Positions 33,887 through 44,300 of a stretch of DNA of 64,000 nucleotides are shown here, piece by piece. The DNA is from Formosa sp030427735 (GTDB lineage: Bacteria > Bacteroidota > Bacteroidia > Flavobacteriales > Flavobacteriaceae): the NCBI RefSeq assembly GCF_051200825.1, contig NZ_CP195158.1, positions 930,001 through 994,000 of the forward strand, read 5' to 3'. Within the stretch, counting starts at the first letter, position 1. The number at the start of each line of letters is the position of its first letter. A model generated the notes under the pieces. The model saw only the letters and a list, made by a program, of their open reading frames with translations, searched no databases and had not been told where the DNA came from. The translations under genes and the position numbers were made by a program.

Positions 33887-35392
33887 ATGAAACAGTTATC
33901 AATATTATCGCTTTTTAACGTGCTTATGCTATGTTGCATGTCGGTATCGTTACAAGCGCAGCAAAAATTAACCAAAGCTTCTCAATCATTAAAAGTTGAT
34001 AAGACAGCAACAATCAATTTAAAATCAGATTATACCACCGTAAAAATAGATACGTGGAATAAAGATATTATTGAAGTTGAAGCATTTATAGAGAGCGACA
34101 AACTTAGTAAAGACGATTTGCAAAAAGCATTAGAGCAATGGCGTGTAGATGTAAGCGGATCTGAAGATTATGTTACCATAACCTCTAGCGGTGCGACAGG
34201 TGCTTTTGAAAGCGACATGTTTTTTGATATAGCCTCTGTAGATGCTCTAAAAGATTTGGAAATAGAGTTAGCACCAATTCCACCGATGCCGCCAATTCCA
34301 AATATAGCTATGGTGCCAATGCCTGAGTTACCAAAAATGCCTAAAATGCCGAAACTTCCAGAATTGCCAAAAGGCATTGATCAAGTAGATTTTGATTACG
34401 AAGCGTATAAAAAAGAAGGTGAAGCATATTTGGAAACATGGAGTAAAACCTATCAGAAAAGATATGGAAAGGAATTTCAGGAAAAAATGAAAGCTTGGGC
34501 AAAAGCTTTTGAAGCCTCTGGTTTTGAAGACTACGAAAAACAAATGGAAGCTTGGGGCGAAAAATTCGGCAAAGAATATGGCAAGCAAATGGAAGAATGG
34601 GGAAAACAGTTTGAAGAGCAATTTGGAGCCGATTATGAGCGAGAAATGGAAGCTTGGGGAGAATCGTTTGAACGCCAGATGGAGGCTAGAGAAGCCGAAA
34701 GGGAAGTTAGAGAGGCAGAGCGAGCAGCCAGAGAACACCATAGAGAAGCTCGTGAGCATGCCCAGACTAAACGACGAGAAGTTTTAAGAAATAGATCGGC
34801 TATACCAGCAAGTGTAAAGAAAACTTTAATAATACATATGCCAAAAAAAGCGAATTTAAAGGTGAATGTAAAATATGGTGAACTACAGTTTGTCTCTGTA
34901 ATAGAAAATGTTAAAGCCGATATGTCGCATACCAAATTAACAGCAAATACCATTGATGGAAGCCAGACTTCCATCAATGTGTCTTATGCACCTGTAAACA
35001 TTATAAATTGGAATCAGGGGAATTTGGCATTAAACTTTGTAGAGCATGCAGAATTGCAAACCGCTAAACGGTTGGTGTTAAATGCAAATTCTTCAAATAT
35101 TGGAGTAGGGCAATTAACAGACAATGCAATTATAAACGGAAGCCTTGGCGATCTTCAAATTAAGAATATTGCAGATACGTTTCAGAATTTAAGTATTGTT
35201 TTAGAAAATAGCGAGGCTGTAATTGCTTTGCCCAAGACCGATTATAATTTACAGTATCAAGGCAAGAATACGAGATTTAAACACCCTAAAAAGTCGTCTG
35301 CAGAGTCTGTGTCTAACTTCTCTTTTGGAGATAGCTTTAGCTCTAAATCCATTATAGTAAACGCAAAATTTAGTAAGGTAACTATGCAATAA
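33887..35392 (+). CDS. Secreted DUF4097-like protein with a Pro/Met tract and aromatic-acidic tandem repeats
   Basis: The 501-residue protein has a signal peptide (ends LQAQQ) and a beta-rich region to about 125. A proline tract at 131-163 (PPMPPIPN, PKMPKMPKLPELPKG) follows. At about 170-265 there are four to five imperfect repeats of about 17 residues (pattern YEKQMEAWGEKFGKEYG). A highly charged Arg/Glu helix runs to 302, and the rest is a DUF4097-type beta domain. DUF4097 proteins often follow ECF sigma/anti-sigma genes. The repeat block is unlike anything I recognise. It is probably the envelope output or sensor partner of the sigma module. Confidence 0.75.
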   Translation: MKQLSILSLFNVLMLCCMSVSLQAQQKLTKASQSLKVDKTATINLKSDYTTVKIDTWNKDIIEVEAFIESDKLSKDDLQKALEQWRVDVSGSEDYVTITSSGATGAFESDMFFDIASVDALKDLEIELAPIPPMPPIPNIAMVPMPELPKMPKMPKLPELPKGIDQVDFDYEAYKKEGEAYLETWSKTYQKRYGKEFQEKMKAWAKAFEASGFEDYEKQMEAWGEKFGKEYGKQMEEWGKQFEEQFGADYEREMEAWGESFERQMEAREAEREVREAERAAREHHREAREHAQTKRREVLRNRSAIPASVKKTLIIHMPKKANLKVNVKYGELQFVSVIENVKADMSHTKLTANTIDGSQTSINVSYAPVNIINWNQGNLALNFVEHAELQTAKRLVLNANSSNIGVGQLTDNAIINGSLGDLQIKNIADTFQNLSIVLENSEAVIALPKTDYNLQYQGKNTRFKHPKKSSAESVSNFSFGDSFSSKSIIVNAKFSKVTMQ

Positions 35393-35424
35393 CAAATAGT
35401 TTTATTTTTTTGCTTTTAATGATG

Positions 35425-35457
35425 TCTAGTCTATTTTGTATAGTCTAGATTTTTTGT
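35425..35457 (+). terminator. Terminator of the sigma operon
   Basis: TCTAGTCTAT / ATAGTCTAGA with one mismatch and a five-base loop, followed by a T run. Confidence 0.75.
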
Positions 35458-35844
35458 TTTTATAAGGAGTTGTAATTTTATTGTAAATTGTTTTTTAGCA
35501 GACTATATAAACAAAAATACCCTCAAACGCTTTGTGGCATTTAAGGGTAAATTAAATAGAGAAAATTGAAAAACTATTGTTTTTTGAGTGTTGATTAAAC
35601 TCAAATAATTTTTAAAACTTTAAAAGCATAGAGAAAAATTAAATAGAGAAAATGAGCTTTTTAAAGTCTATACAAGTATAGCTATAAAAAGGGTTCTGTA
35701 AAAGAGGTAGTCTTTTTAAATTCTGGAATTTTTAAAATTCAACAGATTTTTAAGTGATTGTTTGTTAGGGTTTTGGGTGTGGTTTTCCTTGAATTTAAAA
35801 GCCCTTATTGTGGGTGGGTGACTTTCTGTGTTACACTTTATTTT
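35458..35844. other. Non-coding stretch between convergent genes
   Basis: No credible gene is seen. It holds the - strand terminator, a tttgagt/actcaaa hairpin at about 35584-35605 and a 16-base direct repeat (attaaatagagaaaat) at 35551-35566 and 35638-35653. Confidence 0.55.
35511..35549 (-). terminator. Terminator on the - strand, about 300 bases after the TPR gene
   Basis: A 13-position stem with two mismatches (taccct...agggta ends) is followed on the - strand by ATTTTTG. It probably ends transcripts from the TPR/AraC genes. Confidence 0.5.
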
Positions 35845-36987
35845 TTAAGCTTTTTTAAACTTTATTTCTTTTTGCAAGCGTGTTAGTTGCTTTTGAGATT
35901 TGATATGATAATTAAAAAATAACGCAATTAAAACAAAAAATAAGGCAACAATTAGATATTGGTATAAGGTGGATTTTTTATTGATTGCTTTTACTTCGTT
36001 TATCTTAGTATTAATAAGTTCTGAAAGTGTGGCGTTAGAAATTTTTAATTTTGAAGCTATTAATGCTTCTTCGTTGGCAATCGATTTGTGATAATACACT
36101 TCGTGTTTTTGGGCATTGCCTAAAACCAAATAATCGTTAGCTATTGCGGCATAAACACCTGCTTTAATGGTTAAATCATTTATGTTGTCTAAGCTACTTT
36201 CAATGCCAGATAATAAATCTAGAGAAGCTTCGTGATTTCCATCTAATGCTTCAAGTTTTGCTAATGCCTTTTTTGTCGATGCAATTAAACGTTCTAATCG
36301 GATGTCTTGAGCATATTTGGCGCTTTTTTCGTAGCTATATTTCGCATTTACTAAATCATTATTATCAATATAACAATTCGCCTGATTAAAGTACATAATG
36401 CAAAGGTTAATCAGTTTTAGGCGTTCGTTATCGGTTACGAGATTAAATTCGTTAATGGCCTTGTCAAAATAATTTAATGCTTTTTTAGTGCTTAATTGTT
36501 CTCTAAACAACTGACCTTTTAAGCCGTAATTAATCCCTAATTGGCCATGTAATGTGGTGTCTGTAGCAACGTGCTTTAGGGCTAAATTTAAAGCTTTGTC
36601 TAAATACTCGTTGGCTTTGTCTGTTAAATTAATTTGTTGGTAATGTCCACCAATTTGGTTAAAAGCGTTAATTTTTAATTTATAATTGGTGGTATAAGGT
36701 ATAAAATCTAACAATCTTAACGAGGTAGTTAGTGCCATCTGGTAATCACGTTTGGTAGTATACCCTGTAGAAATAAGCATTAAAGCATAAATTTTATCGT
36801 CTGTACTGGTATCTGCATCGTTAAAAACACTAGTTAAAGTTTCTATAGCAGTATCTGGATTAACTAAAACTTCTTGAGAATTTACACGTATTATTGAATC
36901 TACATTTTTTTGGCCATAACAGGTGAAAGACAGATTTAAAGCTGTTAATAGTGTAAGTATTAGATATGGTAAAATATGGTTTTTCAT
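35845..36987 (-). CDS. TPR membrane protein without output domain
   Basis: The 380-residue protein has a signal peptide (ends TCYGQ), periplasmic TPR-like helices from about 40 to 320, one membrane helix (YLIVALFFVLIALFFNYHI) and then only about 20 basic residues inside the cell. The shape is that of the sensor half of TPR-type hybrid regulators, but with no kinase or HTH domain. It follows the TPR-AraC gene by 14 bases and probably works with it. Truncation of a longer regulator is possible, but the stop region shows no further matching frame that I recognise. Confidence 0.7.
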   Translation of the reverse strand: MKNHILPYLILTLLTALNLSFTCYGQKNVDSIIRVNSQEVLVNPDTAIETLTSVFNDADTSTDDKIYALMLISTGYTTKRDYQMALTTSLRLLDFIPYTTNYKLKINAFNQIGGHYQQINLTDKANEYLDKALNLALKHVATDTTLHGQLGINYGLKGQLFREQLSTKKALNYFDKAINEFNLVTDNERLKLINLCIMYFNQANCYIDNNDLVNAKYSYEKSAKYAQDIRLERLIASTKKALAKLEALDGNHEASLDLLSGIESSLDNINDLTIKAGVYAAIANDYLVLGNAQKHEVYYHKSIANEEALIASKLKISNATLSELINTKINEVKAINKKSTLYQYLIVALFFVLIALFFNYHIKSQKQLTRLQKEIKFKKA

Positions 36988-37001
36988 ACTAAGTTTTAGT
37001 G

Positions 37002-38642
37002 TTACGCTTTAAATTCTTTCTTTATAATATTTATAAATACAGTAGGCGATAGCCCAGTAACCGATTTAAATACCGTCGCAAAACTACTGTGCGAAGAAAA
37101 ACCACTCTCGTCGGCTAAATAGCTCACTTTATAATTTAAATATTTAGGTTCTGTTTTTAGTTTTTCGATAATGTATTTAATGCGTAATTCGTTTATGTAC
37201 GCATTAAAATTCTTGCCTTTGGTTTTATTAATAATTTCCGAGAGGTATTTAGTATTTGTGTCTAGTTTAGAAGCTAGTTGCCCTAAAGACATGTCTTTAG
37301 ATGTAAATTTATTAGATTTTTCGAACTGTTGTAATCGCGATAAAATAATATTTTCTGTTTCTTTGGGAATATTTGGAGATTTATTGTCTTCGGATTTTAC
37401 GTTTAAACTTGGTTTTGCAACAGCAGCAACAGTTTTATGAGCTGCTTGGATTGCGGGGATATCGATTTCTACATTTTTAACCGGTAAAGACTGTTCTTCT
37501 TCTGTAGAGATTTCTACTGTTCTTGAAGTTTCAAAATATTTTAAAATGTCTAAATATTGTTTAATGCGTTTATCTCTCAGGTATTTGTAGAATAAGCCAA
37601 AACCTAATAATAATGCAGCTGATATTGACAGAAAAATGATGTTACGTTTATACGAAGCTGTTAATTCGGTAATTGTATTGGTCTTGTCTGCTTTCGTATA
37701 ATTTAAAACCGTGTTTGTTGCTTCGGTTTTTAATTGTTCGGTTGTGTTATTTAAAACAGTTGTGTTTAAATTTTGTTTTAAAAAAGCGTTTGGGTTGTTG
37801 GTAACAATATAGTTACTGATTAATTGTTCGTTGATTTTACTTTTTAAAGGAACATGATTAAAGCGTTCGGCGATAGTATATGCTTTTTTAAGGCTGTCTA
37901 TAGCGCTAAAAAATTCCTTCTTTTGAAACAAAACAGCAGCGTATTTGTTTAGCCTAAACATACTTATGTATTGGTTGTTCTGGTATTGCTTTGTGTTTAG
38001 GCGATCTAGGTAAAATAGGGCTGAGTCTAACTGAAATCGGTTAAGATAAAAAGTGGCTAAATCTAATTCTACAGGAGAAAGGTTTTCTATTTCTGCTTTA
38101 GAAGTTTGAAACTGCGAACGAGCCGAGAGTAAATTAGAAATCGCTTCCTTTTTATTGTTCTGCTCTAAATAGGCTAGACGTGTTTTGTTTTGTAATTGTT
38201 TGGCCGAAATCCAGTTTAAATTTGCTGGACTAGTATGGTTTTTGGCTTCATTTAAATAATACGAGGCCAAACTAAACAAATCTAACTGGTATAAAACTTC
38301 CGCAATAAGAATGTTAATTTGCGATATGATTTTAGTGTTGTTAGATTGCTTTGCAATGGATTTAGCAGACGTTAAATTTTTAAAAGCTTCGTTGTAATTC
38401 CCTTTTATGTATTGGCTTTTGGCCAACAGATAAAAAGATTGACATTTTATATTGGCTTTTGGGTTATTGTTTAAGGTAAATTCTGAAATTTTAATACCAT
38501 AGTTCGGGTTATTAAACACAGAGGCTTCGGCATCGTTTAGTAACAATTGGGCATCGGTATGTTGTTGGGCTTTTACGTAGCTCGTAAAAAGCCATAAAAA
38601 ACCAATGCAAAGTAATCGCATGTAGTTGGTTAAGTTTTTCAA
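37002..38642 (-). CDS. TPR sensor - AraC-type transcription regulator
   Basis: The 546-residue protein has a signal sequence (ends VKAQQ) and TPR repeats to about residue 325. One membrane helix follows (IIFLSISAALLLGFGLFYKYL), and an AraC-family HTH domain occupies about 430-546 (SLGQLASKLDTNTKYLSEIINKTKGKNFNAYINELR; VSYLADESGFSSHSSFATVFKSVTGLSPTVF). It reads a periplasmic or protein-protein signal and binds DNA directly from the membrane. This design is common in Flavobacteriia. Its targets are unknown; the neighbouring TPR gene and the interrupted TonB-plug gene are candidates. Confidence 0.87.
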   Translation of the reverse strand: MKNLTNYMRLLCIGFLWLFTSYVKAQQHTDAQLLLNDAEASVFNNPNYGIKISEFTLNNNPKANIKCQSFYLLAKSQYIKGNYNEAFKNLTSAKSIAKQSNNTKIISQINILIAEVLYQLDLFSLASYYLNEAKNHTSPANLNWISAKQLQNKTRLAYLEQNNKKEAISNLLSARSQFQTSKAEIENLSPVELDLATFYLNRFQLDSALFYLDRLNTKQYQNNQYISMFRLNKYAAVLFQKKEFFSAIDSLKKAYTIAERFNHVPLKSKINEQLISNYIVTNNPNAFLKQNLNTTVLNNTTEQLKTEATNTVLNYTKADKTNTITELTASYKRNIIFLSISAALLLGFGLFYKYLRDKRIKQYLDILKYFETSRTVEISTEEEQSLPVKNVEIDIPAIQAAHKTVAAVAKPSLNVKSEDNKSPNIPKETENIILSRLQQFEKSNKFTSKDMSLGQLASKLDTNTKYLSEIINKTKGKNFNAYINELRIKYIIEKLKTEPKYLNYKVSYLADESGFSSHSSFATVFKSVTGLSPTVFINIIKKEFKA

Positions 38643-38765
38643 TTTTAATTCTCTCTATTATTACAAATGTAATATTAAAAGATTAAAAATAGAATAGATG
38701 TGATAGATTAAGCAAAAAAGAATTGCTTTTTTGTTAGCTAATATTGTGTTTAGGTTAAAAATCTG

Positions 38766-40157
38766 TTATAACGGTATTTCTATTTCTTTGTAAACTAGGC
38801 CACCATTTTTGTTCATGCCGTTAATAAATAATGTAACATTATCGTGATCGCCTTTGTATAATTTTAACTCGTTAGACATGTTAGGAAGTACATTGTAGTT
38901 TGGTACCCAATCTAAAGTTTCGTAAAACCGTTGCGATGTATTTGTGTTAAAAATTAACGCAGGCGGGAAGTAATAAGGTGAAGATCCTGTGTAGCCAAAA
39001 TCAGGTAGACTGGTGTAGGATGTTGAAGGTCCAGAAGTCTTTATTTTATTTTCTCCTCCTTTTTTTAATTGTATAGCGACCACGCCTTTACCACCTCTAA
39101 ACCCATATCCAGAGCCATTTGGATTAAGTTCGATAGATTCAACTTGATTTAATCTCATGTTTTTTAAGATTTCATTATCTACAGGAAGTCCGTCTATTAA
39201 AATTAAAGCTTCGGGACTACCGTATAACGATGCTGCTCTGTTGCGTCTAAAAATTACACTAATATAATCTACTTTTTCAAACCCTTCTGATCTGTCTATT
39301 TTTGCTTGATCGAATGCATGAATGCCGCTCTGGTTATTCAGGTATTCTATTACAGTAAAGTTGTAGGCGTCTTTCTCGTCAAAATTTAATTTTTTAAAGA
39401 AATTTGTCCCTGGTCCCGTAGGTAGTTTTGGGTATAAATTTTTGTTGGTTTTACTTTTGCCTTCTAGCACAACTTCTTCTAAAATTTCGGCATTTTGGTA
39501 ACTAATATTGTAGTTTGGTGTTATATGGGTGTCTGTTTTTTTGGAGTTCGTGGTGGTTAAATACGATTTGTTTTTTACTAAAAGACTGTCTGGTTTGTAG
39601 CTTTTATTGGAGTTGTATATAAAAAATGCAGCATTAATTAATTCTCCGTTTTCGTTTATTAGCGATAGATTGTAATTAGAGGTGTTGTTTAAAATTAAAT
39701 TGTTAAAAGTAAAGGTCTTGTCTGCTTTAAGCGGAGCAAATTCTATAATTTCATTTTCTTTAGAAGTTAAAAGTATTTTACATTGCCCTTCCGAATTCGC
39801 GTTAACCGCCCCGTGAATGGTTAATCCTCGTTCTGGAGTAAAGAAAGGTTTTTTGTCTTTAAATTTATTTTTTAACGTTGGTTTTGTTTGGGTTTGTAAA
39901 AATAAATCTAATTCATTGGAGTTTAATTGCGATGTATTTGGAAGCCTTTCTTTGGTATACGAATTTATTAAAAAATCATCTAGAATAGTATTGGGGTTAT
40001 TGTTTAGCTTGAATTCCGATGGCAATACAGAAATGCTTAAATTGGTTAGGCTATAAATATCTTTTAATTTAAAATCTATAGTAACAGAATCTTTAGTTAC
40101 ATTAACCTGTTTGGTATCTAAATTGATTGGTTTTTTATTTTGTATAAAAAAGTGACG
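38766..40157 (-). pseudogene. C-terminal part of an MG2-like/TonB-plug protein, downstream of an in-frame amber stop
   Basis: This frame continues, in phase and without any other stop, from the TAG that ends the neighbouring gene at 40158. Together they form one 807-codon frame (38766-41186) with a single internal stop. It has a plug-like domain near its C-terminal end (EALILIDGLPVDNEILKNMRLNQVESIEL, GYGFRGGKGVVAIQLKKGG), as in TonB-dependent receptor plugs, but no barrel. The first in-frame ATG comes only at 39158, so independent translation of the full part is unlikely; TTG at 40025 is the best alternative. A nonsense mutation in a once intact gene is the simplest reading. Confidence 0.75.
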
Positions 40158-41186
40158 CTAGGCAAGAGGTTGATTTTTTGTATTGAAAATAGTAAGCGTG
40201 TTAACGCCATTAAACAATTCGCGTTTTTCTATAGGTAAACCGTAATTAAGATATTGTTTGTCTATTTCGAAAGCCTTGATATAAATAGGTTTTTGGTTTC
40301 TGTGCACGATGGTATACAGCTTTTCGCCATGATGTTTTTTTACTACCTCCTCACTAAATTTTATTACAAATTTTTCTTGACTACTTTCCGTTGCTTTTAT
40401 TTCTTTATGTATTACAATGCCCGAGTCTGTATTTGTATTTAAGGTAAAGCGATAATCTTTGTTGTTATAATTAAATTCTAGCGAATAATTATTCTTACTG
40501 TTGTAAACAAAATCAAATTGCCCATGACCATAAGCGTTTGTTTTGGTTTGTAATTTTTGCTTTTGTATGGTTGTGTTTATAATTTTTACGGTTTGGTTAG
40601 GCGTGTATTTACCGTTATTTTTAATATTAAAATACACAGTGTTTTTTATATTTTCGAGTAAGGCGCCACTTTCTGGATAAAATTCTACAGTAATGTTTTT
40701 AGAATCTTCGTTAACACTTGCAATGCTTTCTTGTGTTTGCGAGTTGTTGGTTTTAGTATTAATTACTTGTATAGATGTCGTATAGGGGTTATTGTAATTT
40801 CTGTTCCATTGTGTGTCTAAGGCAATATAATAAGTGCCAGATTTTAAGTCTTCGGGAAGATCTATTTCTCCGTTAGAAGTACCATTGTCGCAAAAAAATA
40901 GTTGATGGGATATTAGCTTTTTTTCAGGATTGTAAAAGTTTACGTATAAGTTTGATGTATTTGTAGACGGTTTTTCGTTAATGTCTTGAACAACATAGGC
41001 TTTCCACCAAACTCTCTCGCCCGTAAAATAAGTTGTTTTATTAGTATGTAAAAAAAACTTTTCTTCTTCTTCAAGATTAAAATAATCTGAATTTATTGGT
41101 TTTGATATGGTGTTTAAACTGTCGGTTTGGGCAGAGATAAATTGAGATAATAAGAGGGGAAATAAGAGAAGAATTACACGTTTCAT
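40158..41186 (-). CDS. N-terminal part of an MG2-like/TonB-plug protein, ending at an in-frame amber codon
   Basis: The 342-residue product has a signal peptide (ends FISAQ), then FFLHTNKTTYFTGERVWWKAYVV. This is the typical start of Bacteroidetes proteins with alpha-2-macroglobulin MG2-like beta domains, followed by further beta domains. It ends NTKNQPLA-TAG, and the same frame reads on RHFFIQNKKPIN. Family members normally continue at this point, and one base change from GAG or CAG would create the TAG. As it stands the product would lack its plug domain. Confidence 0.75.
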   Translation of the reverse strand: MKRVILLLFPLLLSQFISAQTDSLNTISKPINSDYFNLEEEEKFFLHTNKTTYFTGERVWWKAYVVQDINEKPSTNTSNLYVNFYNPEKKLISHQLFFCDNGTSNGEIDLPEDLKSGTYYIALDTQWNRNYNNPYTTSIQVINTKTNNSQTQESIASVNEDSKNITVEFYPESGALLENIKNTVYFNIKNNGKYTPNQTVKIINTTIQKQKLQTKTNAYGHGQFDFVYNSKNNYSLEFNYNNKDYRFTLNTNTDSGIVIHKEIKATESSQEKFVIKFSEEVVKKHHGEKLYTIVHRNQKPIYIKAFEIDKQYLNYGLPIEKRELFNGVNTLTIFNTKNQPLA

Positions 41187-41240
41187 ACAAATAATTTTAT
41201 TAAAGATAATAAAACTAATATATGTAAATAGTAGAAAACT

Positions 41241-41272
41241 AAAAAGGTCTGCTATAAAATTAGCAGACCTTT
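41241..41272 (-). terminator. Terminator of secA
   Basis: An 11-base stem (aaaggtctgct / agcagaccttt) with T5 on the - strand, 28 bases after the secA stop. Confidence 0.85.
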
Positions 41273-41300
41273 CTTTTAAATGTATATGTATAAAGAAGAT

Positions 41301-44300
41301 TTAATCTTCGGTAATTACCCATTCGCCTTTACCTAAAAGCGGTTCGGCTTGTTTAAACTTAACGGTTTTATTTTCGCCAGTTCTAATGTTTTTTATAGTA
41401 ACACGGTCGTTTCTGCCAATTTTAGGTTTGTCGCGAACAATGGTTTCTATAACTTCAGGCTGACGTTGGGTTTGTCCCGCAGCTCTGCTTTGCGCAGCGC
41501 GCTCGTCTAAATTAGGAATTTCTTCTTTAGAGGTTTCTAAGTTCTCTTTTTTAGGCGCTTGTTGTCTGGCTTCGCTAATAGTATTGGTGTCTTCTGCAGG
41601 TAATTCGCCTTTAAATAAGAATGAAATTACATCTTTATTAACTTGGCTAATCATATCCTTAAACAATTCGAAGGCTTCAAATTTATAAATTAACAACGGA
41701 TCTTTTTGCTCGTGTACAGCTAATTGTACCGATTGTTTTAACTCGTCCATTTTACGTAAATGCGTTTTCCAGGCATCGTCTATAATGGCAAGTGTAATGT
41801 TCTTTTCGAAATCTGTTATTAACTGTTTTCCTTCGGTTTCGTAGGCTTGTTGTAAATCTGTTACAACTTGTAAGGTTTTTACACCATCTGTAAATGGTAC
41901 AACTATACGTTTAAATTTATCGCCTTGTGTTTCGTATACGTTCTTTATAATAGGAAATGCAGTTTCAGCATTTCTAGCCATTTTAGATTTGTAATGATCG
42001 AAAGCGGCTTTGTAAATTTTTGCAGCAATGTCTTGAGCGCTAAGCTTGTTGAATTCTTGTTCGGTAATTGGCGCACTCATAGAGAAATAACGAATCAATT
42101 CGAATTCGAAATTTTTATAATCGTTTGCTGCTTTGTTAGATTCTGCAATACCTTCGGCGGTATCAAAAATCATATTGGCTAAATCTACACTTAAACGCTC
42201 TCCAAATAATGCATGGTGACGACGTTTGTAAACCACCTCGCGTTGCGCATTCATAACATCGTCGTATTCTAATAAACGCTTACGAACGCCAAAGTTGTTT
42301 TCCTCAACTTTTTTCTGGGCACGTTCAATAGATTTTGAAATCATAGAATGCTGAATAACTTCGCCTTCTTCCAGTCCCATTTTATCCATCATCTTAGCAA
42401 TACGCTCAGATCCGAATAAACGCATCAGATTATCTTCTAACGACACGTAAAACTGAGAGCTTCCAGGGTCTCCTTGACGTCCTGCACGACCACGTAACTG
42501 GCGGTCTACACGGCGCGAATCGTGACGCTCTGTACCTATAATGGCTAAACCTCCTGCTTTTTTAACAGCATCGGTTAATTTAATGTCTGTACCACGACCT
42601 GCCATGTTTGTGGCAATAGTTACTTGGCCAGGCTGTCCAGCTTCGGCAACAATGTCGGCTTCTTTTTTATGTAGTTTTGCGTTTAATACGTTATGTGGTA
42701 CTTTGCGCATAGCAAGCATTTTTCCTAAAAGTTCACTAATTTCTACGTTAGTGGTACCAATTAAAACTGGGCGACCAGCTTGCGATAATTTAGTTACTTC
42801 TTCGATTACCGCATTGTATTTTTCGCGTTTGGTTTTGTAAACTAAATCTTCGCGGTCGTGTCTTGCAATTGGACGATTGGTAGGAATTTCAACAACATCT
42901 AATTTATAGATTTCCCAGAATTCGCCAGCTTCGGTAATGGCAGTACCCGTCATACCCGATAATTTGCGATACATTCTGAAGTAATTCTGAAGGGTTACTG
43001 TTGCAAAGGTTTGGGTAGCGGCTTCAATTTTTACGTTTTCTTTAGCTTCAATAGCTTGGTGAAGACCGTCGGAATAACGTCGGCCATCCATAATACGACC
43101 TGTTTGTTCGTCAACAATCATTACCTTATTGTCCATTACCACATATTGAATGTCTTTTTCAAAAAGGGCATAGGCTTTTAGTAATTGGTTAAGGGTGTGT
43201 ATGCGTTCCGATTTAATACCAAAGTCTCTAAATAAGTCTTCTTTTTCGTTGGCTTCTTCTTCGGCAGTTAATCCTTTAGCTTCAATTTTAGAAATTTCTA
43301 CGCCAATTTCTGGCATTACAAAAAAGTTCGGATCGTCTTTTCCTGAAAGATATTCAACACCTTTATCGGTTAATTCTATCTGATTATTTTTTTCATCGAT
43401 AACATAAAACAATTCCGCATCAATTTTAGACATTTCGCGGTTATTGTCTTGCATGTAGAAGTTTTCGGTTTTTTGAAGGAGTTGTTTGATGCCTTCTTCA
43501 CTTAAAAATTTAATAAGTGCTTTGTTTTTTGGCATACCACGATAAACGCGTAGCAACTGAAAACCTCCTTCTTTGGTGTCGCCTTCGGTGATTAACTTTT
43601 TAGCTTCGGCAAGTACTCCGGTTAAGTATTTGCGTTGTACCCCAACAATATCATCAACCTTAGGTTTTAGTTCGTTAAACTCGTGGCGATCGCCTTGCGG
43701 AATAGGGCCAGAAATGATTAACGGTGTACGGGCGTCGTCTACTAAAACAGAATCAACCTCATCTACAATGGCGTAGTGGTGTGGGCGTTGTACCAAATCG
43801 TTTGGCGAGTGCGCCATGTTATCGCGAAGGTAATCGAAACCAAACTCGTTGTTTGTTCCGTAAGTAATGTCTGCGTTATAAGCTTTTTTACGTGCTTCGG
43901 AATTGGGTTGGTGGTAATCTATACAATCTACGGTAAGACCGTGAAATTCGAATATAGGTGCCATCCAAGCGCTATCACGTTTGGCTAAGTAGTCGTTTAC
44001 CGTTACTAAGTGTACGCCTTTACCAGCAATGGCATTAAGGTACATTGGTAAGGTGGCTACTAAGGTTTTACCTTCACCAGTTTGCATTTCTGCAATTTTA
44101 CCTTGGTGCATGGCAATACCACCTATAAGTTGTACGTCGTAATGTACCATATCCCATGTTATGGCTTTACCTGCGGCGTCCCAAGAGTTTGCCCAAATGG
44201 CTTTATTGTCTTCTAGAGTAACATAGTCTTTAGATCCAGAAATTTCTCTGTCGAAAGCATTTGCTGTTACGGTAACGTTGGTGTTATCTCTAAAGCGTTT

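Noticed and set aside
34328..34759. Long antisense frame of 143 codons opposite the repeat protein gene
   Set aside because: It mirrors the biased codons of the Glu/Lys/Trp repeats on the other strand and has a Phe/Ser-rich product with no recognisable motif.
35845..36987. Possible frameshifted histidine kinase
   Set aside because: The frame ends cleanly after a membrane helix and basic tail, and no kinase motifs were seen in the other frames downstream.
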